Shown in pieces: positions 56,603 through 64,000 of a stretch of 64,000 nt of DNA. Position 1 is the first letter of the stretch; every line of letters starts with the position of its first letter. A program made the translations under genes and the position numbers. The stretch comes from Okapia johnstoni (lineage: Eukaryota > Chordata > Mammalia > Artiodactyla > Giraffidae), in NCBI GenBank assembly GCA_024291935.2, contig CM044307.1:99267461-99331460 (forward strand), written 5' to 3'. A model generated the notes under the pieces. That model worked only from the letters and a program-made list of their open reading frames with translations, had not been told where the DNA came from and made no database searches.

Positions 56603-57478
56603 TCACATATACCATGGAAATAAAAGTGAACAGCCTCAGGACCCTCTTGACTAGTGAGGCTAGTATGGTTGGGAAGAGGCACCCAGTGAGAGGCAAGCAG
56701 TTTTCTCCTTTCTTCTTTATTTGGACTTCTTTTCCCTATAGTCAGGTTGCATTCCTTTCACCCACATTCTTTTTCTGGCACTAGCAGTTTATCAGTAGTC
56801 TCCCTTACCTCTGAGATAGTTTCCCTGCAAATTGTTAAAGATTCTAAACAGAGCACTGTGGTTTATTTCTATCATTTAATTTCAATAATTAGTATATTAC
56901 TTTTTTGTAATTGCAATTTAAAATGTTATGTCCTTCTTTGAATAAGAGTTTGATTGCCCCTGTTTGCATATGTGACTAATACTGTTTGGTGTACACTGAG
57001 AGAATTTTTCTTAATGTTTTAATTAAAAACCATGCAAATAATTTTCATCCACTATTATATATACTAAATATTGGTATTAGATTAAACTCTGTTGTACAAA
57101 CATGCCTTCAAAAGCAGTTCCCTGTAATAGAGATTGGTTTCTTGCAGAATTTATACCAAAGAATACAAGTCAAATCTGAAATTGAAAAAACTCACAAAAG
57201 TCAAAAGTTGTATTTTCCTACCAAATCTGTCTAAATTATACTTTGTAAACTAATGCATAAAATTTAAAGACAAATGAGATATTATAACAGTCTATAGACA
57301 TGTATCTCCAAAAAATTACTAAGTAAAAATAAGTAAGAGCGAGATACAGAAAAAAAATATTCTGTATATATTCAAGGTACTTTGGACAATTTTTTCTTAT
57401 TTTTCATAGGTAAAATTCTAATGCTAAGAATATAGTTTCATATTTTTGTAATGTAAAAAAGTTATACTTGTAAATTAT
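56603..57478. other. Unrecognised AT-rich DNA
   Basis: No gene or repeat recognised. Confidence 0.4.
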
Positions 57479-58248
57479 TGCCAGAGTCCAGCTCCAGCAG
57501 CCAGGGAATCGGCCTGAAGGGATGAGCGGTGTTGGCGGAGAATGATGCAGCCTCTGACTCAAAGTGCAGGACTGCATGTTTATTTCAAGCATCAGGTTTT
57601 CTTTTATACTTTGACAAAAGCATTAGGTCAGAGGTTTGACATCTTCAGTTCCCCCTCACCCAGATTTATTGTCTCCAGAAAGTGTCCTTGTGATTACATT
57701 GTAACTCATGCTTATTTCTGGGCTGCATACCATATTCCTCAGTTTATTTCTTAAAAAGGCTTTTAGCTATTAGTATGTCTAAAATTCCTAATCTCTATAA
57801 GCTATAGTACGATATGCCAACACTACAATATTCTTTAAGCTTTTAGCTTCTAACTATTTTTAATTATTCCTAAACCCTAAACTCAGCAAACTTTTTGCCA
57901 TAAACATTTCCCTCACAAGCAGGTCTCAGATAGCAATCTTTCCCATGCCCTCAAGGTTCAGCCTACGTGCTCATCCTGGAACATTCTTTGTAAAGATCTT
58001 TGAACAAATGTAACTTTATGGATTATTTCCTGGGCATAACTGCAGAAGGCTTTGTGCTTTCTCATGCTCCTCACAAGAACAATAAGCACCTTAACATTCT
58101 TTCCAGCCAACTCAACCGAAGGAAGGAAAGGACAAGTCAGAATCACAAGACTTAACTCCTTCATCCTGGGACCGTGCCTGCAGGATGAGGAGAGGGGGTT
58201 GGGGCCGTGCCTCCATTTTGTCAGTAACGCCTAACGCGGCTCCTGACA
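57479..58248 (-). mobile_element. Solo class II (ERVK-type) LTR with 6-base target duplication
   Basis: A 770-base LTR with TG...CA ends (minus strand begins TGTCAGGAGCCGCGTTAGG). A perfect 6-base duplication 'aattat' (57473-57478 and 58249-58254) flanks it, the length typical of betaretrovirus-like ERVs. On the minus strand a GTATAAAAG TATA box (plus 57601-57609) is followed about 20 bases later by AATAAA (plus 57579-57584), as in compact ERVK LTRs. No viral gene remains: the provirus collapsed by LTR-LTR recombination. It is CpG-rich at its 5' end and looks comparatively young. Confidence 0.88.
57579..57609 (-). promoter_or_regulatory. LTR TATA box and poly(A) signal
   Basis: On the minus strand GTATAAAAG (plus 57601-57609) is followed by AATAAA (plus 57579-57584). 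The close spacing is usual in betaretrovirus-type LTRs, where the R region is short. Confidence 0.6.
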
Positions 58249-58300
58249 AATTATGCCTTATAATGATCCTGACGAATTATGCCTTAAAATGATCTTACTA
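58241..58300. repeat. 26-base tandem duplication at the LTR edge
   Basis: The unit 'cctgacaaattatgccttat' (first 20 of 26 bases) starts in the last bases of the LTR at 58242. It is followed directly at 58268 by a second copy beginning 'cctgacgaattatgcctta'. The copies differ at a few positions. The second copy carries a third 'aattat'. Confidence 0.8.
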
Positions 58301-59059
58301 TGGAGACATGAATCTCATCTTTTTGTTTCTCTTTATATTCTATTTCACCACTGCTCAAAGATAATAAAGACCCCAGGTATTGCAGTACTTACTAACCTGT
58401 TTCTTTTAAGTGTGGCATTGGTAACAGTTCCAATTCCAATTTGAGATGAATATACATACACATATTTACATACACATATAAAATCCAGCAAGTGTTTGAC
58501 ATATGAGTTTACTTGTGACTGTTAACTGAAAGTTGATAATAATTGCTTTCACTGTTATTGTTAAAGTTGAGCACTTGGAGCCCTATTAACAATCTCATAT
58601 TGAACATAAGGGTATCCTTCAAGTCTTGATGGATGTGTTTCATGTTTTAGCTAGACAGAATACTTAAATGCAAACAATTTAAATGGGTGAGCTGTTTGAA
58701 TACTTTCCCTTCTGAAACTATATTCCTTCTAAAGCTCTTTCTACTGGTACCTTTTTAATCCCTGACAGCTAATAGTTACTTTGTATCCTCAGGCACTTAA
58801 CCAAGGGTAGAAACCATTCTAGGCTTAACTCCACACAAGTTCTGGTTTAGGAAACTGCTGCCAAGTTGGACTAATTCCCTCTTGGTGATTACATTTGTGT
58901 CCTCCTTTCTGTTCTCAGTGGACCCGCCTAGTTCAGGTCTTTAGACCAATTTTCCTTGGAGTTTCAGTGCCTTCTGGCTGAACTGTGCATGCCGTCTCAC
59001 TCGTGGCTGCCGAATTGTTGTTCAAAACACATTTTCTGATCATGTCAATTTCATACTCA
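58301..59059. other. Unrecognised DNA
   Basis: No gene or repeat recognised apart from a short TACACA-like run near 58452-58480. Confidence 0.4.
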
Positions 59060-59515
59060 ATTCAGTTCAGTTCACTCAGTCGTGTCTGACTCTTTGCGAC
59101 CCCATGAACCACAGCACACCAGGCCTCTCTGTCCATCACCAACTCCCTGAGTCCACACAAACCCAAGTCCACTGAGTCAATGATGCCATCCAGCCATCTC
59201 ATCCTCTGCTGTCCCCTTCTCCTCCTGCCCCCAATCTTTCCCAGCATCAGGGTCTTTTCCAATGAGTCAGCTCTTTGCATCAGGTGGCCAAAGTATTGGA
59301 GCCTCAGCTTCAACATCAGTCCTTCCAATGAACACCCAGGACTGGTCTCCTTTAGGATGGACTGGTTGGATCTCCTTGCAGTCCAAGGGACTCTCAAGAA
59401 TTTTCTCCAACACCACAATTCAAAAGCATCGATTCTTCAGTGCTCAGCTTTCTTTATAGTCCAACTCTCATATCCATACAGGACCATGGAAAAACCATAG
59501 CCTTGACTAGATGGA
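59060..59515 (-). mobile_element. BovB LINE, 5' truncated
   Basis: Antisense BovB from 'attcagttcagttcactcag' to 'accatagccttgactagatg'. No target duplication seen. Confidence 0.93.
59062..59418 (-). pseudogene. BovB ORF C-terminus, open to its natural end
   Basis: A 118-codon frame from [19 protein letters not shown] through [20 protein letters not shown] and RMRWLDGI to [12 protein letters not shown], the usual BovB end. Here the terminal Arg codons that are mutated in other copies are still sense. The element lacks the RT core, so it cannot function. Confidence 0.85.
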
Positions 59516-59600
59516 CACATGAAATTAAAATGACTACTAACCAGTAGTCATTTAATTAATGTCGTCATTTAATTAAATTCAATGACTACTTAATGGTTTA
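59516..59600. repeat. Palindrome and short direct repeats at a BovB 5' junction
   Basis: A perfect 10-base inverted repeat with a 4-base loop (59529-59538 and 59543-59552, 'aatgactact'/'agtagtcatt') is followed by two copies of 'gtcatttaattaa' and a further 'aatgactact'. Confidence 0.75.
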
Positions 59601-59609
59601 AAAGGTATT

Positions 59610-59720
59610 GTAAGTATTTACTAAGTTCAAGAATTGGGCTGAGCCCTGATAATACAAAGATGAATAGAACAGCATTCTTGCCTATAGATATTTACAGATT
59701 TCTAGGGAACAGTTATATAT
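59610..59720 (-). mobile_element. L2 LINE 3' fragment
   Basis: Antisense L2: 'agtatttactaagttcaaga', 'gagccctgataatacaaaga' then 'tgaatagaac', 'gatatttacagatttctagg'. Confidence 0.45.
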
Positions 59721-59843
59721 ATTATTTACTAAGTAGAATTTATTAGAAATTAAATGCATAAATTTATAGCCCTATTGACATGTCAGTATGTATACTTAAA
59801 CACACATGTGTTACAGAATCACACAGATAGGTCTTGGATATGT

Positions 59844-60605
59844 CAGTTCAGTCAGTTCAGTCGTTCAGTCACATCCGACTCTTTGTGACCCTGTGGACTG
59901 CAGCACACCAGGCCTCTCTGTCCATCACCAACTCCTGGAGTTTATTCAAACTCATGTCCATTGAATCGGTGATGCCATCCACCCGTCTCATCCTCTGTTG
60001 TCCCCTTCTCCTCCCACCTTCAATCTTTCCCAGCATCAGGGTCTTTTCAAATGAGTCAGTTCTTTGAAGCAGGTAGCCAAAGTACTGGAGTTTCAGCTTC
60101 AGCATCAGTGCTTCCAATGAACATTCAGGACTGATTTCCTTTAGGATGGACTGGTTGGATCTCCTTGCAGTCCAAGGGACTCTCAAGAGTCTTCTCCAAC
60201 ACCTCAGTTCAAAAGCATAGATTCTTCAATGCTCAGCTTTTTTTATGGTCCAAATCTCACATCCATACATGACGACTGGAAAAACCATAGCTTTGAGTAG
60301 ATGGATCTTTGTAGGCAAAGTAATGTCTGTGCTTTTTAATAAGCCGTCTAGTTTGGTCATAACTTTTCTTCCAAGGAGTAAGTGTCTTTTAATTTCATGG
60401 CTGCAGTCACCTTCTGCAGTGATTTTGGAGCCCCCAGAAATAAAGTCTGTCACTGTTTCCATTTTTTTCCCCATCTATTTTCCATGAAGTGATGGCACCT
60501 GATGCCATGATCTTAGTTTTCTGAATGTTGAGGTTTAAGCCAACTTTTTCACTCTCCTCTTTCACTTTCATCAGGAGGCTCTTTAGTTCTTCGCTTTCTG
60601 CCGTA
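59844..60605 (-). mobile_element. BovB LINE, 5' truncated, with target duplication
   Basis: Antisense BovB from 'agttcagtcgttcagtcaca'-type 3' end to 'cttcgctttctgccgta' just before the YADD region. An 8-base duplication 'ggatatgt' (59836-59843 and 60606-60613) marks the insertion. The C-terminal frame (60186 to 59869, 105 codons) ends at TGA after KSRM where relatives have CGA. Confidence 0.92.
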
Positions 60606-60788
60606 GGATATGTAAAGTGGGTATAAACCTAACTCCATTGATTCTGGTATGCAAAAAATAACATTGAATTTTATAGAAAAATTCAGTCTCCAATCTGAGT
60701 CTTTATACTACTCACATGACAGAGATGTGGTGAGTTTGGACCAGATCCCTCCTCACTAGGCAACCCTGGATAAATCCTGAAAGTTAAT

Positions 60789-61512
60789 GTATGTCTCTGC
60801 CATTGACTCTATGTGTCTCCCCAAAATTTCTATATTGAAACTTGAATCCCAGTGTGATATTTGGAGGTGGCCTCTCTGTGATGTGATTGATACATGAGGA
60901 CTGAGCTCTTATGAGTAGAATTAGTGCTTTTATAAAAGAGACTCGGGGGAAGCACTTGGGAATCATGATTGCCAGACAGGTACTAAGACCCTTAAGGACG
61001 GCTGGGCCATAAGTGGTCTGAGGATAACAAACTTTCAAACCTCCTTATAGGCGCAGAGGGCTAGAGCACGCCCTCTCCATCAGGCCAAGGGGGCCTGACC
61101 TCTGAGGGCCGTAGTCGGGGTGCAGACTGCGCATGTGCTGCGGCCGACAGCGTTCAGGCGCTCGGGATACGTCCCGATTCTGGGCGTTGTAGGAAGAGGA
61201 CCCGCCACACGCAAGAGAGCGAGGTGGGCTCGGTAAGCCACACTTGGCTGCCAGGGTCCATCTGTCTTTTAAAAAGAGAGAGAGAAACATTCCGAGAGAG
61301 CGCCCGTGTACCTTCTACCATGTGAGGACACGCTGAGAAGACGAGCAGTTGTTGAACCAGGAACCTGCTCTCTCCAGATGCTGAATCTGCTTATTCCTTG
61401 TTCTTGGACTTCTCGGCCTTCCGAAATGTGAGGAAATCTTTTCTTTTCTTTTTTGCTTACTGGTCACCCAGTTTATGGTGTTTTTGTTATAGCAGCCCGA
61501 GGTACTAAGACA
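60789..61512 (+). mobile_element. MST/MLT1-type (ERVL-MaLR) LTR split by an insert
   Basis: Left part 60789-60942: 'gtgtctccccaaaatttcta', 'cagtgtgatatttggaggtg', 'tagtgcttttataaaagaga'. Right part 61291-61512: 'ccttctaccatgtgaggaca', 'gttgaaccaggaacctgctc', 'tcacccagtttatggtgttt', 'ttatagcagcccgaggtact' and the end 'aagaca'. The order and spacing match the consensus apart from about 350 foreign bases between the TATA-like box and 'gagagcgcccg'. Confidence 0.75.
60943..61290. other. CpG-dense insert of unknown origin
   Basis: A GC- and CpG-rich block in an AT-rich, CpG-poor region, densest at 61100-61200 ('ctgcggccgacagcgttcag', 'cgctcgggatacgtcccgat'). It includes 'tgcgcatgtgc', close to an NRF1 site. 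Similar 'taaaaga/aaaaagagag' wording lies at both edges, which may be a target duplication. An 81-codon minus-strand frame (61290-61045) has no domain I know. It could be a retrocopied promoter/5' UTR or first-exon fragment. Confidence 0.4.
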
Positions 61513-61992
61513 GCCCCTGTGAAGGGAGGGGACATGGTCTTGCATGTTGCCTGAGGGTGCAGGCAGTCACTGAGTTGACCTTCATCCTGTCTGGTCCACT
61601 CACATCTCCGTTAAAACATGCTTTGTTCACATCTACTTGGCAATTGCAAGTGTGGTCCCGCCTTCCTCCATTTTCTGTTTGTTACTTCAAATTCTGGGAC
61701 CTCTTCAAACTGTCTTTCTTAAGGGTTTTGTTTATAGTTAATCCTTTTCCCCCTAACATGACTGCTAAGTGTAAAGTCAGCACTAACTGGCTCCTTTTTC
61801 GCCTTGCTTTCCACGTCCACAGTGAACACGAAACAGCCAGATCAGTGTTCATAGAAGTGGGGGCAGTGCATGAAGGAAGAAACAGGGCCGAGCAGAGGGC
61901 AATAGAGGGGATCAACCAGGAGGATAGTTACTGTTTCGAAAATATTCTACCCCTTATTACACGCATGATAGACATCAGAGATGTAACTATAG
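61513..61992. other. Unrecognised DNA
   Basis: Contains a 146-codon plus-strand frame (61557-61997) without recognisable domain, signal peptide or repeat. I do not call it a gene. Confidence 0.35.
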
Positions 61993-62200
61993 GCTGACCC
62001 CGGTGTGGTAGTGGTAAAGAGCCTGTCTGTCAGTGCAGGAGACACAGTGACACTGGCTCTATCCCTGGATTGGGAAGATCCCCTGGAGGAGGGCATGGCA
62101 CTCCACTCCAGTGTTCTTGCCTGGAGAATCCCATGGACAGAAGAGCCTGGCGGCTACAGTTCATGGGGTCGTAGAGAGTCAGAGATGATTGACTTGACTT
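61993..62200 (+). mobile_element. Bov-tA SINE
   Basis: Diverged head 'gctgaccccggtgtggtagt', B-box region 'ggctctatccctggattggg', Bov-A unit 'ccactccagtgttcttgcct', and the 3' end 'gagagtcagagatgattgac'. Confidence 0.9.
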
Positions 62201-62594
62201 AGGACCGGTGCTGCAACAGGAATCATAACACAGTTATATTGCTTATACCACTTTTCAGATCCCATGGGCATGAGTAACATGTGCAGAAATGCAGGGAGAC
62301 CCTCAGAATTTACAATAATGGCAAAAATTAATAGTATTTAGGTATTTTCATCTAATTACATTGAACTCATGCTATTTGTTTGAGGCTAATATTCTAGACA
62401 GTGTTTAAAAAGCGTTTTTCACAAAACCATAATCTGATATGGAATCTAGCATTTCACTTTAAAATCAACATCCACTCTAGTATATTATAATCGACTTGCC
62501 AGTTAAATATGAGTGGAACTCTAAGATTTTGATGCTCTATGTTGCTGTCTAATCACCTGTCTAAAATAGATAATGATGGTAATTGATAATTCTT
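62201..62594. other. Unrecognised AT-rich DNA
   Basis: No gene or repeat recognised. Confidence 0.4.
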
Positions 62595-63030
62595 TTACTT
62601 ATTGAGTGTTTATTTTGTTGCAATTATGAAAGTTTTGTTGCGAAATGAAAGTTTTAATATGAATTATCTTACTCAGTCCTCACAACCATAAGATGATATG
62701 CATGCTCAGTAGTGTCCAACTCTTTGCAACCCTCTGGACTGTAGCTCTCCAGGCTCCTCTGCCCATGGAATTTTCCAGGCAAAAATACTGGAGTGGGCTG
62801 TCATTCCCTTCTCCATGAAATCTTCCTGACCGAGGGATAAAACCTGGTCTCTTGCATTAGCAGGTAGATTCTTTACCACTGCAGCACCTGGGAAGCCCTA
62901 TAATATGATATACTTGATTTTAAGATATCTCTTTTGTAAATGAAATATTAAACCTTAGAGAGGTATAAAACTTGTCCAGAATTACACAGTTAATTGTTTG
63001 AGTCTTACCTGAGACTCTGGCACATATGTC
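62595..63030 (-). mobile_element. MIR SINE split by a Bov-tA
   Basis: Antisense MIR blocks lie on both sides of the SINE: 'acttattgagtgtttatttt', 'tatcttactcagtcctcaca' on the left, then 'ttgtaaatgaaatattaaac', 'cttgtccagaattacacagt' on the right. Confidence 0.65.
62700..62898 (-). mobile_element. Bov-tA SINE
   Basis: Antisense Bov-tA: 'gcaaccctctggactgtagc', 'aatactggagtgggctgtca', head 'cagcacctgggaagccc'. A 7-base repeat 'atgatat' occurs at each side (62693-62699 and 62905-62911). Confidence 0.92.
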
Positions 63031-63089
63031 AAGTTTTGGGGGGACAGAGTAGGGGCAAATGGAAAGGAGTATGATAAATTAAGCCCTGT

Positions 63090-63395
63090 GTTGTTGTTTT
63101 CTCTATCCCAAAGCTGGCATAATAGTGGTATGTATCTCATAGAGTTTTGCGTATTAAGAATAAATAATGTACCTAAAGCATTTAACATGTTGACCACACC
63201 TACAAAAAGCAATAAATGTCTTCTGTCCATGGGCTTTCCCAGGCAAGAATACTGGAGTGGGCAGCCATTCCATTCTCCAGGTGATCTATTCAACTCAGGG
63301 ATCAAAGCCGGGTCTCCTGGTTGCAGGCAGTTGCTTTACCATCTGAGCCACTAGGAATCACCAACAAATGCTAATTACTATTCTTATTAAAATTT
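63090..63395 (+). mobile_element. MIR SINE split by a Bov-tA
   Basis: Sense MIR: 'ataatagtggtatgtatctc' then 'atagagttttgcgtattaag', 'aataatgtacctaaagcatt', 'aataaatg' | SINE | 'aaatgctaattactattctt'. It lies head to head with the antisense MIR just upstream. Confidence 0.65.
63220..63357 (-). mobile_element. Bov-tA SINE, lacking its 3' half
   Basis: Antisense Bov-tA starting within the Bov-A unit at 'cttctgtccatgggctttcc', then 'gaatactggagtgggcagcc', 'ggatcaaagccgggtctcct' and head 'gagccactaggaa'. It sits in the tail of a MIR, with near-repeats aataaatg/caacaaatg at the edges. Confidence 0.88.
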
Positions 63396-64000
63396 TCACG
63401 AAATGAGTTAGATGTAACTATATTTGGAATAATAGATGTACAAAGGTTTTATTTAAATATAAATAATGTGGTGAGACATCGCAAGTGGCATCTTAGCACT
63501 GACTAGCTATGGGACAAACCGTGGTGCCAGTGATGGGAATATCCCTTGACTGTCTCTCTACTTTCTAATAACTGTTCTTATCTCTTTGTTTTCTTCATAT
63601 ACTCTGTGATCCTCCTTACCACCTCCCTCTCATGTCTTCCTCCATACTTCTTCAAATGGTCCAGCAATTTTCCTTTATGTTTTTCTATGCATTTACCTAC
63701 CAGGCTGTTAATAATTGGCTATAATATTGCACTTAGGAGCCTGCCTGGGGGTTTTTCTCATATAGGTCCTTAGGGATTGACCTCTCCCACCAAAATGTTA
63801 ATTGAGCAATACTGTTTTTAACAGGCTAAGATGAGAATATGTAGGAACACTCTGTTGCACTCAAAATCATGAGAATTCAGGATGAAAATTTTAATTTACT
63901 TGTGGGGAAATTGTTTTTCACTGTGGAGTCACTTTTCTCAAAATTATATTTATGTAAAGATATGTTTCATAATGACAATGACATATGTTGCTAGTACACG
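63396..64000. other. Unrecognised AT-rich DNA
   Basis: No gene or repeat recognised up to the window end. Confidence 0.4.

Noticed and set aside
61557..61997. A 146-codon open frame on the plus strand
   Set aside because: No recognisable domain or signal peptide. It starts just after an LTR end and runs to the edge of a SINE. Frames of this size occur by chance in 64 kb.

Overview
The window looks like intergenic or deep-intronic DNA of a pecoran ruminant, most likely a bovid. The diagnosis rests on the repeats. There are about twenty Bov-tA SINEs (a tRNA-Glu-like head joined to a Bov-A unit), Bov-A2 dimers, three cetartiodactyl CHR SINEs, about a dozen 5'-truncated BovB (RTE-clade) LINE copies, an L1 whose 3' UTR looks bovine, and a solo class II (ERVK-type) LTR of the kind common in cattle. 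Under these lie old mammalian repeats: MIR, L2, L1M, MLT1/MST-type LTRs, MER1 and a MER2/Tigger-type DNA transposon. Family names come from pattern memory; no library search was run.

I see no convincing host protein-coding gene, no tRNA, rRNA or snRNA gene, and no CRISPR array. Every open frame with recognisable protein similarity is a piece of a retrotransposon. BovB reverse-transcriptase pieces with the YADD active site occur on the minus strand near 16.0, 41.8 and 50.5 kb, BovB C-terminal pieces near 46.5 and 59.2 kb, and L1 ORF2 pieces at 18.6-20.5 kb. All that I examined are broken by stops, frameshifts or truncation.

Layout. 0-11 kb: AT-rich unique DNA with scattered SINEs, an ERV1-like LTR (2.6-3.1 kb), and an LTR between two L2 pieces (8.5-9.7 kb). 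11.0-11.7 kb: a MER2-like transposon holding two opposed Bov-tA SINEs. 11.75-13.7 kb: a repeat-poor stretch with homeodomain- and octamer-like sites. 15-22.4 kb: a dense LINE nest (BovB, then BovB interrupted by Bov-A2 and by an L1, then an opposed BovB). 22.4-29 kb: AT-rich old L1, CHR SINEs, an ERV1-like LTR, L2 and an inverted duplication. 29-35.4 kb: MaLR-type LTRs, MER1, a composite Bov-tA and an old L1 with a TA microsatellite. 35.4-37.5 kb: repeat-poor. 37.5-50.9 kb: SINEs, BovB copies, MIR/L2 and L1 pieces. 51-57 kb: mostly unrecognised, with a weak candidate terminal exon on the minus strand. 57.5-61.5 kb: solo ERVK-type LTR, two BovB copies, and a MaLR LTR split by a CpG-dense insert. 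62-64 kb: MIR elements each hit by a Bov-tA.

No operon-like or novel multi-gene system is present. The best leads are structural: a roughly 90% identical inverted duplication at 27.8/28.8 kb, the CpG-dense 350-bp insert at 60.9-61.3 kb, a composite Bov-tA that moved as one unit (33.85-34.19 kb), a poly(A)-only insertion with a target-site duplication (49.54-49.61 kb), and two SINE insertions at the same internal BovB position.
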